Source: Candidatus Methylacidithermus pantelleriae (GTDB taxonomy: Bacteria; Verrucomicrobiota; Verrucomicrobiia; Methylacidiphilales; Methylacidiphilaceae). From it: a DNA stretch of 64,000 nucleotides. Positions 18,450 through 27,791 of the stretch are shown here, piece after piece; the stretch's first letter is position 1, and every line of letters begins with the position of its first letter. The notes under the pieces were generated by a model. The model did no database searches and had not been told where the DNA came from. It saw only the letters and a program-made list of their open reading frames with translations. The stretch covers positions 252,624-316,623 of the forward strand of contig NZ_CAJNOB010000001.1 of the NCBI RefSeq assembly GCF_905250085.1, written 5' to 3'. The position numbers and the translations under genes are program-made.

Positions 18450-19493
18450 ATGGCCGTGGGAGAGGAAGAGATTCGCAGGGCGCTTAAGCAAGTGCGGTAT
18501 CCCGGTTTTAGCCGGGACATCGTTTCCTTTGGGATCGTAAAATCGATTGCAGTCGATGGTCCTAGGATCCGGGTAGAGCTTGAGGTGAGAAGCCGCGACC
18601 CGAAGATTCCTGGCGAGATTGAGAAAGCGGTTCACAAGGCCGTGTCGCAACTGCCTGGAGTGGAGAGGGTCGAGGTGATTCTCCACCAGGTAGCCTCACC
18701 CGCCAGCCAGGTTTCGCTACCGCAGGAACCGGTTCCCGGGGTTCGACATGTGGTGGCAGTAGCCAGTGGGAAGGGAGGGGTAGGTAAATCAACGGTTGCC
18801 GTGAACTTGGCGGTGGCGATGCGCCTCTTGGGTCCGACGGTCGGCTTATGTGACTGCGATATTTACGGACCTTCCCTAGCACTCATGCTGGGAACGCGAG
18901 AGTATCCCATGGTTGCAGGGGAGCATGAGATTTATCCCGTCGAGCAGTATGGGCTTAAGCTCATGAGTATGGGGCTATTGGTTGAGGAAGACCGCCCGGC
19001 CGTTCTCAGAGGCCCGATGGTCAGCCGTTACACGCAGCAGTTTCTCCGGGACGTCCGGTGGGGGCCTCTGGATGTCCTGGTCTTGGACCTTCCCCCGGGC
19101 ACGGGAGATATCCAGCTCACCATCGTGCAAACCGTATCGTTATCCGGGGCGATCGTCGTTACAACTCCCCAGGAGGTGGCCCTGTTGGATGCCCGCAAAG
19201 CCGTCGCCATGTTTCAAAAGGTTCAAGTCCCGGTTTTGGGGATTATCGAGAACATGAGTTACTTCCTCTGCCCCGGGGATGGGAAGGGCTATCCCATCTT
19301 TGGTTCCGGAGGCGGGCGGCGGGAAGCGGCGCGTCTTGGCGTTCCTCTCCTGGCGGAAATCCCCTTAGAGATCCCCTTGCGTGAATCTGGTGACCAGGGT
19401 GTACCGATTGTGCTTCTTGACCCAGAAGCTCCTTCGAGCTGTGCGTTTCGAGAGGCGGCAAAAAAAGTCATTGACATTCTGGAAGGGGGGTGA
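18450..19493 (+). CDS. mrp: Mrp/ApbC-type iron-sulfur cluster carrier ATPase
   Basis: P-loop scaffold that carries and transfers 4Fe-4S clusters. From the ATG at 18450 (GAGGG about 10 nt upstream) it is 347 aa. It has an N-terminal DUF59/MIP18 domain (residues ~5-85, with VELEVRSRDP), then the ATPase with ASGKGGVGKST near 110, CDCDIYGPS, LDLPPGTGD and ENMSYFLCP. The usual CPxCG pair that helps bind the bridging cluster reads CPGDG, so the second Cys is missing, as in some CPETG-type relatives. An upstream in-frame start at 18234 would add 72 residues with no domain. Confidence 0.92.
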   Translation: MAVGEEEIRRALKQVRYPGFSRDIVSFGIVKSIAVDGPRIRVELEVRSRDPKIPGEIEKAVHKAVSQLPGVERVEVILHQVASPASQVSLPQEPVPGVRHVVAVASGKGGVGKSTVAVNLAVAMRLLGPTVGLCDCDIYGPSLALMLGTREYPMVAGEHEIYPVEQYGLKLMSMGLLVEEDRPAVLRGPMVSRYTQQFLRDVRWGPLDVLVLDLPPGTGDIQLTIVQTVSLSGAIVVTTPQEVALLDARKAVAMFQKVQVPVLGIIENMSYFLCPGDGKGYPIFGSGGGRREAARLGVPLLAEIPLEIPLRESGDQGVPIVLLDPEAPSSCAFREAAKKVIDILEGG

Positions 19494-19522
19494 TTTGTCA
19501 CAATTGGAGCAGGAGGAGCAAC

Positions 19523-19837
19523 ATGGAAAACTCTTCTTCGTGTAGCAATCGTGGCCAAGCAGGGGAGTGTAGCAGGCTAGAAAAGTTTTTCGAGCAATCT
19601 ACTCTTTACCAGGAGTTTCTGGCTGAGCGGGAGGAGATTTTACGCCATAAATGGATCGAAAGCGAGAAGGCAGGACGAGATATCGGGTTTGAAAAGGCAC
19701 TGTTGGACTGGATCTTAAACCACCGCGCTGCGTGGCGTGCGTATCGCAAGCGCCTTCGTGAGGGGAAGGAAAATCAGCGGCCGGGGCAAGCGGCTCTCCT
19801 GGTGACCTTAGCTCTTTGCCTAGGCCCCAAAGTTTAA
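19523..19837 (+). CDS. Small conserved hypothetical protein
   Basis: A 104-aa soluble protein preceded by AGGAGGAG at good distance from the ATG at 19523, 30 bp after mrp. The core (EILRHKWIESEKAGRDIGFEKA, residues ~40-62) is a conserved-looking helical motif with Trp, Ser-Glu, Gly-Arg-Asp and Gly-Phe-Glu; a similar HKW..SE.AGRD.G motif occurs in DUF4032-type proteins. No catalytic function can be assigned. Proximity to mrp suggests co-expression. Confidence 0.6.
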   Translation: MENSSSCSNRGQAGECSRLEKFFEQSTLYQEFLAEREEILRHKWIESEKAGRDIGFEKALLDWILNHRAAWRAYRKRLREGKENQRPGQAALLVTLALCLGPKV

Positions 19838-19838
19838 A

Positions 19839-19855
19839 TGGCATAAAAAGTGCTT
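19839..19855 (+). promoter_or_regulatory. Possible sigma-54-type promoter upstream of the porin gene
   Basis: TGGCAT followed by a TGCTT element places GG and GC exactly 12 bp apart, as in -24/-12 promoters (consensus TGGCACG-N4-TTGCW). Two consensus positions in the -24 element and one in the -12 element differ. It would give a leader of roughly 150 nt before the porin ATG at 20016. No RpoN or activator gene is in view. Confidence 0.25.
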
Positions 19856-20015
19856 GGGTGCCAAAGGGGATTGCCGTTGTCATGGCGGTCACCTTCGCAC
19901 CGCGCCGGAGAGAAAGAAACTGAGGAGGTAAGGAAAAAGGAAACGGAGGAGGCCTAGGCTATGAACGCCTGGGTGCTGTAGCGAGTAGCAATTCCTATTC
20001 AAGGAGGGGAGGCTC

Positions 20016-21467
20016 ATGAGACGTTTCATCGATTCCTTCTTTGTGTGCTTCGCACTGTGTATAGCCCTTGTCGCTTGGGAGGAGGGTAGTAGGGTGTTTG
20101 GGGAAGATTCTAGTTCTTCCGCGACGAGCTCGGATAGCAAAGAGACCAAAAAGGTGGAAGAGCTAAAAAAAATGATTGAGGATCAGGGGATCTATGTGGA
20201 GACCTCGCAAAAGGGGATTGTTCTATCTGGATACGTAGATGCGAGCTACACCTACAATTTCCTTCGGGCGGATAGCGATGTTCCTTCCACCTCGGCGATC
20301 ATTCCGACACGGGAGCCTCCTGATTCGATCCCGGGAGGGGGTTTTAACTTAAACGCCGTCAAGCTTGCTCTGGAAAAGCCTCTCGGGGATAAAAACGATT
20401 GGGTTGCGGGATTTCGCGTCGATCTTCTTTTTGGCCAGGATGCTTCCATTTCTGAGCCTGACTTTCTCCAGAGTAAGGGTGTTCCCTTTGGATCTGGTGT
20501 GGATACTTCAGGGCTCCTTGTAGAGCAGGGATATGTCCAGTTCCGCGTTCCGGTGGGCAATGGACTTGATTTTAAGGTAGGCAAGTTTGCTGCTCCGATT
20601 GGTTATGAGGTCATTGAACGGCCTGCCAACATGAATTTTACCTACGGCAATATCTTTACCAACCTGCTTCCAACGACGTTGGTGGGTCTTCAAAGCACCT
20701 ATAAGTTTTCCGATCAATGGAGCGCCATGCTCGGGATTGCGGATAGCGGGTTTAACTCAAGTCGCGGGGGCATCAATTTTAACAATATGATCGATAATAA
20801 CGATGCCTACCTTCTGTTAAGCTCAGTTACGTGGACCGCCCCCGGGAAGAACGCTAACATTATTGGGACGGTTTTTTATGGTTTTAATGGTGCGAATAAC
20901 CCTGGATTCCCCGCCGGCGGGACATTCGGGCGCACGCTCTTCACCGAAAACGGACAGTTCCTTATCGGGGATCTGGTAGCAAGTTGGACACCCAAGTTTG
21001 CCAACGATAAGTTGCTCCTAGCGGCCGAGTTTAATGAAGGCTTCTTTGATCCCTCTGTCGGCGCTAATGGCTCGCCTTTCCAAATTCCTTCCGACTGGCG
21101 GGGAGCGTCGATCTGGGCCAAATACCAGTTTACCAAGGTAGTGAGTCTTGCCATGCGGGGAGATTGGGTGGAAAGCGCAGGTAGTTCTTTTCCTTTTCCC
21201 CCGGGTTTTGCTTCCTTTCCGGGCATTGGGGATGTGGCCACTAGCTCCTTCTTTGCGGGACACTCGGACCGGACGGATATCTGGAGCTACACGGCAACCC
21301 TGCGGTTTGATCTTTGGCAGAATATGATGCTGCGACTGGAGTACCGGTTAGATTGGGGGAGGGATCTCTATGGCAACGCGGCGCAATTCCCGCTGGGTTT
21401 CCCTCAAACCGGGGCGAGTCACGGGCCTGCCCACCTGGCAGCTTTTGATGTGGCTTATAGCTTTTAA
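20016..21467 (+). CDS. Outer-membrane beta-barrel porin (bbp2/OmpL-like)
   Basis: A 483-aa protein with a signal-like N-terminus (basic start, then a hydrophobic core up to about residue 28) and a Ser/Lys/Glu-rich helical linker (residues ~38-58). The rest is alternating beta-strand sequence starting GIVLSGYVDASYTYNF and ending in an aromatic residue (VAYSF), typical of outer-membrane insertion. Segments such as DFKVGKFAAPIGYEV and LRFDLWQNMMLRLEYRLDW are typical of the DUF1597/bbp2 porins of Planctomycetes and Verrucomicrobia. AAGGAGGGGAG precedes the ATG by 5 bases, an unusually strong ribosome-binding site, which suggests an abundant protein. Substrate unknown. Confidence 0.88.
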   Translation: MRRFIDSFFVCFALCIALVAWEEGSRVFGEDSSSSATSSDSKETKKVEELKKMIEDQGIYVETSQKGIVLSGYVDASYTYNFLRADSDVPSTSAIIPTREPPDSIPGGGFNLNAVKLALEKPLGDKNDWVAGFRVDLLFGQDASISEPDFLQSKGVPFGSGVDTSGLLVEQGYVQFRVPVGNGLDFKVGKFAAPIGYEVIERPANMNFTYGNIFTNLLPTTLVGLQSTYKFSDQWSAMLGIADSGFNSSRGGINFNNMIDNNDAYLLLSSVTWTAPGKNANIIGTVFYGFNGANNPGFPAGGTFGRTLFTENGQFLIGDLVASWTPKFANDKLLLAAEFNEGFFDPSVGANGSPFQIPSDWRGASIWAKYQFTKVVSLAMRGDWVESAGSSFPFPPGFASFPGIGDVATSSFFAGHSDRTDIWSYTATLRFDLWQNMMLRLEYRLDWGRDLYGNAAQFPLGFPQTGASHGPAHLAAFDVAYSF

Positions 21468-22764
21468 TGGCAAAAACCGAAAGCGCTTTTGAGCAGAAGT
21501 CGACCATGGGATGGTGGTTGGACGCGGGTAGTGCGTGATCCACCCCGGGAAATGCCAGAGATCCAACGGTAGCAGTCATCTCCAGAGCGTAGGCCATCGT
21601 GCCTGTGGTGTTCTTGCCTTGGAAGAAACGTGCTGGTCGAGATGGAGCTGCGGGAGGGCACTTCAAACCCTTGGGTAAAACGAGGCGTGTAAGACAGAAA
21701 GGTGATCTAAGAGCATCCTTCGGACCTCGGACGCGCCATTTTTCTGCACGCTCGGGCCTCTGCCTTAGGGAGAGCGACTCTTGCCGGAGTGGGGCCTCAA
21801 TGCAGTGGACCCAGAAAGCTTGCTTAAGGATTCGGTAGAAAAAACTGTTTTTGGGCCGTGGGCCAGTCGAACGGTATCCAACGCAACCGGAGGCCCCTGC
21901 AGAGCGCGCCGGCTCTCATACTCTCCAGATCGTAGTTGGCCGGATGCAATCCCTGCGTTTTGCGCGGTTACTTAGTTTCCTTGTGGAAAAAGGAGGCCCT
22001 TTGGGGCAAGCGCTCCTGAAACCATGGGCCATTGTTTTCCTACCGGGGAGATGATCCAGGGCGCCGGCTGGACAAGAGTGCTTGCCGGCGGCTTACCTGC
22101 CGCGCTTTCGCCGGCAAAGGCTGGGTGGCGTCCAATAGCTTGCGCTTTCCGGGTGCTGAAGAACGAAAGACAGTCGGTTGGCTCCCGACCGGGCATCTCT
22201 TGCCTTGGCTGTTTGCTTTCCCTTTTGAATGTTTTTGCTTTCCGTCGTTGGGAATTGGCCAAGAGATAAAAGGGCCCCTGTCCCTGTTACTTCGCTCGTT
22301 CTTTCTCATGTAGAAACGAGCTTTCACTACGCCCAAGAGCAATGCCGGTCGAAGCTTGGCAGCGCAAGCCGATCCGCTGCGGGGTCGGTGGCTCGAAAAA
22401 AAGCGTCGTTCTTTTTGCAGTGCTTCCTTCGAAGCGAAGGGGAGGGGAGCGGAGGGAGGTTTTCTAGCGGACACAGTATTGGCAGTACGCTAGAATGGAC
22501 GGAAACTCGCTTTCCTTCTTTTTTTCTGGGAGAAGAGAAACCCAAAAAATGGGACTTGGCCTCTTTAACACAACATCCTGCAACGGGCTCTTCCGGCTGC
22601 CTAGAGGTCCTGCTGGTCACTAACTTCAAGCACTTCCTTTACAGTTGAGATTCACACCCGGACAGTCAAAGGAAAGCCGCCCAGAGCGCTGTTTCTTCCA
22701 TCTTGCGATGAAAGGCAAGCCATGGCTTTTCTCTATTGAGGGAAAAAAGAGGATCGCGTGGGAT
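21468..22764. other. Gene-poor stretch, possible decayed coding sequence
   Basis: About 1.3 kb without an intact gene. Open frames are short and have no coherent domain. Between 21920 and 22240 the plus-strand frames, pieced together, give RFARLLSFLVEKG ... LKPWAI ... LPTGHLLPWL, which loosely resembles the DNA-binding part of winged-helix regulators. This would be a fossil at best. No tRNA, repeat array or clear hairpin was recognised. Confidence 0.4.
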
Positions 22765-23058
22765 ATGAACTTTGAAGACTTTGTTTCTTCGCTCCGTGAT
22801 CGGGAACAACCTCCCGAGGGATTGTCCATTCCTCTCCAAGCACTGTGGTATGAGCGCAAGGGTAACTGGGAAAAAGCTCACCAGCTAGCCCAGTCGGCGT
22901 CGGACGCGGAGGCGGCCTGGGTTCACGCCTACCTTCATCGTCGGGAAGGGGACGAAGGAAACGCGACCTATTGGTATCTCCGTGCTGGCAAGGGGCGCTC
23001 GCATCAGCCACTGGATCAGGAGTGGGAAGAGATCGCCCGGGTTCTCCTGGGGGAATAG
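22765..23058 (+). CDS. Conserved hypothetical protein of TPR-like helical type
   Basis: A 97-aa soluble protein with compact coding character among poor neighbours. The sequence PLQALWYERKGNWEKAHQLAQ and the later WVHAYLHRREGDEGNATYWY (from residue ~51) looks like a pair of TPR-like helices and is a conserved small-protein pattern found in many bacterial phyla. The ATG at 22765 has AGAGGAT upstream; the frame is open from 22645 but the added residues look non-coding. Function unknown. Confidence 0.72.
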   Translation: MNFEDFVSSLRDREQPPEGLSIPLQALWYERKGNWEKAHQLAQSASDAEAAWVHAYLHRREGDEGNATYWYLRAGKGRSHQPLDQEWEEIARVLLGE

Positions 23059-24132
23059 GGAAAACGTCTCCGGTACCGAGTGGTTTGTTCCCCACTGGTG
23101 TTTCGTTAGCTCTGATGGAGATGTGGACGACTCGGGATTACTCTGGAGACTTCGAGCCAGCATCCGGTTGCCAGAGTTTCGTAAAGGGGCTTTTTTGATT
23201 GGGATCAATCCCGCCATGTTTTGGATCGGTTTCTATGGTCGATGGATGGGAGTGCCTAGAGTTTGTCTTGGAGCCTCAAAAGGCGGCAGGCCGCAGGGGA
23301 AAAAGGTCTTTCTAACACATTGGGCGCTACAAAGGGGGAGCCAAGGACCGGCACCCGTCGCAGCGACTCTGGGTGAGATGGGCCCCGTTACTCAAACGTT
23401 TCCTATCGGAGTTGCAACGTTACGAAGAAACTGGGAACTTGCCGGATAACGCGACGGTTTTTTAAAAGGGATTTAAGTCGCCAGGACCCAGGGCCGCATC
23501 TCCTCATGCTCCCAAGGAAAATCCTTGCATCTTTCCGTGTAGCCCGACCCCACAGTTATTTGAACAACGAAGCGGTCCGGAAGCATAGCTTGAAACGAGC
23601 GCAACCTAAGGAACTTGATCGAGGAAAGGGAGAAAGAAACTTTTGAAAGATATAGAGCCCAAGAGATTGGGGAATCGGGTTTGATCAAGGAGAGAGTGGA
23701 ACCCGTCTCGGTTATGGGTGAAAGGAAAGGGTCAAGTCCCGAGGACCCTAGGCTTATCGCTTGGTCCATCAAAACCCGAGTTTCAACTACAAGTCAGCTA
23801 AAAACCATCGTGGAGGGTGTATCGAGAAGGCCCTCCCCTTTGTAACCGGGAGGCTTTTCGTTAGCGAACAAGAAAATGAAGCCTGGGCTCGGGCCGTGGA
23901 ACTCCCGGGATGGGGCGTTTCAAACGGGCCTTTTTTCCAAGCTCGCGAAATCTGGCCAAACTTGCCTCCACCGTCTACCCGAGCTTTTTCAAGAGAGGAC
24001 ATTGCGGTCAGTTGCCAGGAAGACGTACGAGGCGTGGTCACGAAGGGAAAAGGCCAACGCAAACAACTCATCCCGTTCGTTTTCGAGGATGCTGGAAAAC
24101 CAACTTCCAGGGCCACCGTAGGCTTGAAAGGA
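23059..24132. other. Gene-poor stretch before tRNA-Leu
   Basis: About 1.07 kb without an intact gene. Fragments such as QRLWVRWAPLLKRFLSELQRY (frame near 23355-23420) and WARAVELPGWG (near 23880-23915) have protein-like composition but are broken by stops and frame changes. I could not assign them to a family. No structured RNA was recognised apart from the tRNA that follows. Confidence 0.4.
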
Positions 24133-24215
24133 TGCCGGCGGTGGGATTTGAACCCACACCCCGTCGCCGGGACCGGATTTTGAGTCCGGCGCGTCTGCCG
24201 TTCCGCCACGCCGGC
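24133..24215 (-). tRNA. tRNA-Leu (anticodon CAA)
   Basis: Minus-strand 83-nt class II cloverleaf: acceptor GCCGGCG/CGCCGGC, anticodon stem CCGGA/TCCGG with loop CTCAAAA, a long variable arm, T-arm GTGGG-TTCAAAT-CCCAC, discriminator A. CCA is not encoded. Confidence 0.96.
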
Positions 24216-24463
24216 AAAAAGCCTTTAGGAAGCAGATAGAGTTATCACGAAATTTTCTTTAGATCCAGTGGGCGCTCCGGAAAGCTCTCTTGTTTATCCC
24301 TCTATGGAGGAGGGCAATCCAGGGCTTTCCCCGAAAACTCCGCCAGGTGAGCCGAAGTGGGAACGTTGCTGGGCTTCCGAGATCGCTTGTCTTCGGCTTC
24401 TTTTCGACGGGCCTTGCGTCATGACCATGTTCTAGCTAAAGGTGTAACGAGGTACAGGTCTCT

Positions 24464-24536
<73 letters not shown>

Positions 24537-25125
24537 TGGTTTGTCATTCGATGTTTCGCTGCCAAACGGGGGTTTCTTCCAGCGCGCGGACTCATCTCCA
24601 GCGCTACAGTCTTGCAGATTCCTTTTTTTCTCTTTTTGGTGGAAAACTTTTTGGGTTTAGCCGTTGCCCGGCTCCTTCCCCAAGCGGAAGACATGGAGCC
24701 CCACCTCGGAACGCCCGGCAAAAAGGAATCCCGGAAAGAGGCTCCCGTGGGGTCCACGGCGTTTTGAGGTTACAAAGAGACATGGGAAATTTTGAACGAA
24801 CCGCAGAGTCTGTTTCACGTGGAGAGGGGCTTTCTTAAAAAAACCGTGTTCCGAGAATTTCAGTCGGTCGGCGCCAGAAAGTTTTCCGGGACGGTGACCC
24901 TAGGCAAGGCAGTGGTCAAAAGGTCTTCCGAATCTTTTTTCCTTGGCAAATACGCGGAAAAGGGGGGTCCAGAATCACGCGAGTTGCCGGTTCTGAAGCT
25001 CAGCGGGCGTGGGAGCGGCCGGCCATCAAGCGGTTTCGTTTGTTTTGGTTACTCCACTTGAGCAAAGCTATCGAACCAGAAACACAATTCCGTGTGGGTG
25101 GCTTCTCGAAGATATTGCCTGGAGA
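24537..25125. other. Gene-free stretch after tRNA-Gly, with a parS-like half site
   Basis: About 590 bp. No open frame resembles a protein. At 24811-24826 TGTTTCACGTGGAGAG matches the first 11 bases of the parS consensus TGTTTCACGTGAAACA. Otherwise nothing was recognised. Confidence 0.4.
24811..24826. promoter_or_regulatory. parS-like half site (ParB/Spo0J type)
   Basis: TGTTTCACGTGGAGAG shares 12 of 16 positions with the near-universal parS palindrome, including the CACGTG core and the whole left arm, but the right arm is degraded. It could be a weak ParB site, another CACGTG operator, or chance. Confidence 0.2.
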
Positions 25126-25542
25126 CTAGCGCATTGTTCTCAAAGCACGGAAAGAGGAGCCAGGCTTTTTCGTAGAAAGTTTGTCAAAAGAAACAAAGCA
25201 AGTGGGATCTACCTTTCCTTCGGGAGTGAATCGCACGCCTTCTTTCTCTAAGAGCTTCCTTTTTCTCTCTAGCGCTTGGCGTGAGATGCTTCCCTGATAT
25301 CCCACGAGGCTTCCCCCATGGCCTACCACCCGATGACACGGAATCATGGGTGCTAGTGGGTTAGCCTTGAGGGCCTGGCCAACTGCTCGTGGAGAACGAA
25401 CCCCAAGGGCCCGAGCCAGCTCACCGTATGTGGCAACGTGACCGCGGGGGATACGCTGGAGGATGGAATAGACCCGCTTCTGCCACGAGGTGAGGTGGGC
25501 AAAGGAATCAAGACATTGAGCTTTGTCTCCTGTGCACTTCAT
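25126..25542 (-). CDS. ogt: Methylated-DNA--protein-cysteine methyltransferase
   Basis: Suicide repair enzyme that takes alkyl groups from O6-alkylguanine onto its own Cys. From the ATG at 25542 it is 138 aa: TSWQKRVYSILQRIPRG at the start of the DNA-binding domain, YGELARALG, RAVGQALKANP (recognition helix with the Arg finger), and the active site MIPCHRVV near residue 68, then GYQGSISRQALERKRKLLE. It is the short form lacking most of the N-terminal domain. A GTG at 25611 could add 23 residues. A basic C-terminal tail of ~20 residues extends past the usual end. Confidence 0.92.
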   Translation of the reverse strand: MKCTGDKAQCLDSFAHLTSWQKRVYSILQRIPRGHVATYGELARALGVRSPRAVGQALKANPLAPMIPCHRVVGHGGSLVGYQGSISRQALERKRKLLEKEGVRFTPEGKVDPTCFVSFDKLSTKKPGSSFRALRTMR

Positions 25543-25809
25543 AAGGAAGCGATTCGGTGGCGGATGGTGTGATCCCCAGGCCGAGGGAAACGGACGAAAG
25601 CGAAGTTTCACAAAAACTGAGTTTTTCGCAACGTTTTCCTATGCTTTGAAAAAGGTTCTTGGCCAAGGGCATTTTTACCTGTGTCAACCGTCAGGCCCAC
25701 GATGAAGCAAAGACGGCGCCGTAATCCGGAAAAACCTTCTTCCCCCAACGCAGTGCCTTTTTGGGCGCTTCTTTTAGATTCCTGAGATGGGTCTCCCCAA
25801 AAGAGATAA

Positions 25810-27225
25810 TTAGACATTTTCCTCCGGAGGAGGGCCGCTTAGCTCCCATACCAAGCTTTGGTCAAGCGTGCGGAAGCGCGCGTTACCGGAAAGCCGCAGA
25901 AGACCGATCCAGGCAAGCCCACAGGCTAGATAGGCCCCAAACACATAAGGCGCTTGCCCAATCGCCGGGGTTCGAGCCACGAAGTGACTCGCACCGAGCG
26001 GAAGAGAAAGGAAAGCAAGGGAGCCCACGGAAGCTAGGAGATTATGAACTCTGAGCTCTTGCAGACGAAAGAGGTAGATCGGGGCTGCAAGCGCGACAAG
26101 TCCATAGGTCACCAAAAACCCATACGTCGCTACGGTTCCCAAAAAGTCATAGGCGTCATCTACTTGCATTCCGCTGAGCAAGGCCATCGGAAAAACGCAG
26201 GACATCCCGCAGCAGAAAGTCGCAGCCACATGGGGGGTCCGGTTAGCCGGATGGATCTGTGCCAAGACCCCCGGAAGGATCTCTTGACGTCCCAGTAGCA
26301 GAAGAACCCGGCTTGCGGCTGTGATGCTTGCTACGCTGCACGCGAAAAAGCTCAAAATGGCTAGCACTTGAAGAACTGGACGCACCATTCCCAAGCCTGC
26401 TGCTTGAGCAAGATCCGCTACCGTGATTTCGCCGCAGCGCCACGATTGTCCCAAAGCACGCAAACCAGCAAGCTTTGCATAGGCGATCCAGGTAAAGAAA
26501 AAGCCGGAAAGAAGCACGCTCCATAGGATGGCTTCGGGAATCGCTCTGAACGGCTTGCGCGACTCCTCACCGAGACAGGCAGCGCTTTCGTAGCCTACAT
26601 AGCTAAAGATCGCCATGATCATGCCGAAGCGTAATCCTTGGAGATCGACCTTTTGCAAGCTAAGCTGCTCCCAATCAAGCCAGGCATGTTCCTTGGCCAA
26701 AAGCAGCGCTGCAATGAGGGAAAGACACAGTACCGAAGAAGCCTCAATCCAGAGCATCCACCGAACGGAAAGCTGGACGTCTTTCCATACTGTCCACCAA
26801 CCGATCGCTGCCATCAAACCGAGCAGAAGAGGAAGGGAAACACTCAGACCAAGTGAACGCAAAACTTGGGCTGAATAGATCCCTGCACCCAAAAGCGTTG
26901 CCATGGCTGTGCAAAGATAGGCCAGCACAAGGCACCAGGCCCCAAACAAGCCCCATTCTGTGCCTAGTCCTCGGCCAATGTAGGCATACAAGGAACCCGA
27001 CGAAGCACAGCGCTTGGCGAACTGGTTGATGTTAACTCCCACTAACCACAGCCCCAGCATGCTGATCAGGTAGGCAAACCAGGCTCCATTTCCGGCTGCG
27101 CCAAACACCAGGGAGTCTGACTCCATGGGGGTGGTTGTGGGAGCGATGCTCGCCACCGATTGGGCGAGAACCTCCGCCTGGGCCAGATAGTTAGAGCGAA
27201 GCCGCAGCGGCGAGGATTTTTTCAC
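25810..27225 (-). CDS. APC-superfamily amino acid permease
   Basis: A 471-aa integral membrane protein with about twelve hydrophobic helices. The N-terminal SVASIAPTTTPMESDSL and SSGSLYAYIGRGLGTEWG are typical of the first unwound helix and the following loop of APC transporters. A central EESRKPFRAIPEAILWSVLLSG matches the family segment that contains conserved Glu, Arg and Ile-Pro. It probably imports or exchanges an amino acid or amine across the inner membrane, driven by protons or antiport; the substrate cannot be read. It stands alone among gene-poor DNA. Confidence 0.88.
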   Translation of the reverse strand: MKKSSPLRLRSNYLAQAEVLAQSVASIAPTTTPMESDSLVFGAAGNGAWFAYLISMLGLWLVGVNINQFAKRCASSGSLYAYIGRGLGTEWGLFGAWCLVLAYLCTAMATLLGAGIYSAQVLRSLGLSVSLPLLLGLMAAIGWWTVWKDVQLSVRWMLWIEASSVLCLSLIAALLLAKEHAWLDWEQLSLQKVDLQGLRFGMIMAIFSYVGYESAACLGEESRKPFRAIPEAILWSVLLSGFFFTWIAYAKLAGLRALGQSWRCGEITVADLAQAAGLGMVRPVLQVLAILSFFACSVASITAASRVLLLLGRQEILPGVLAQIHPANRTPHVAATFCCGMSCVFPMALLSGMQVDDAYDFLGTVATYGFLVTYGLVALAAPIYLFRLQELRVHNLLASVGSLAFLSLPLGASHFVARTPAIGQAPYVFGAYLACGLAWIGLLRLSGNARFRTLDQSLVWELSGPPPEENV

Positions 27226-27791
27226 TCTCGTGCAGAACGCTCACACGTTGACCCGCTGCCATACCGCAAGGTCCTGTACGCGCAAAAACCTGCAATATCT
27301 CGCCCCAATGTCAATCTTGGATCTTGGAAAAAAGAAGCGTGCTTGATTGATGTGCGTTTTTGGATCGTTCAAAGGCTCTTTTTTCCCGCCAGTCGTGAGC
27401 AACTTCGAGAAAAAAATCTCCGTGCGGTGGCCACAAAGGATTTTTTTTGGGAACGGGGGAGATTGTCCACTCAACCACGCGGAAGCAAGCGCGTTTGGGT
27501 TTTCTTTTGGGACAGCTCGCCGCTACGGCACGGGTTTCTATCCCTTTGGCCTCAAAGGGTTGGGGGGAAACTCTGCCCAAACGTCTCGGTAGTAAAAGAA
27601 AGGGATCTTTTTTTCCAAGGTAGCGCCCGTCTTGGGGTAGAGTGGAACGCTAACGTAACTTCTTCAGGTTTTTTGACCTTTGTCGTTGCAGGTCGAGGAG
27701 CTCTGGAAAAGCGTGGAGGGGCGATGTGTGAAGAGATTGTGCATGGCTCGTTTTTTCATAGGGAAAATGATCGGTGTTGTGAGCTCTAGGC
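27226..27791. other. Gene-free stretch between permease and transposase remnant
   Basis: About 570 bp holding the permease promoter on the minus strand. A 209-codon plus frame runs from 27160 through it, but its composition is not protein-like and it starts inside the permease gene. No terminal inverted repeat for the IS remnant was recognised. Confidence 0.35.

Noticed and set aside
23540-23620. SRP RNA-like GGTCCGGAAG sequence
   Set aside because: Only the short GGTCCGGAAG core matches; the rest does not form the conserved SRP hairpin.
21468-24132. tmRNA, RNase P RNA or 6S RNA in the gene-poor stretches
   Set aside because: None of their conserved core sequences was seen.
27160-27789. 209-codon plus-strand frame between permease and IS remnant
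   Set aside because: Begins inside the permease gene on the other strand and has no recognisable feature.
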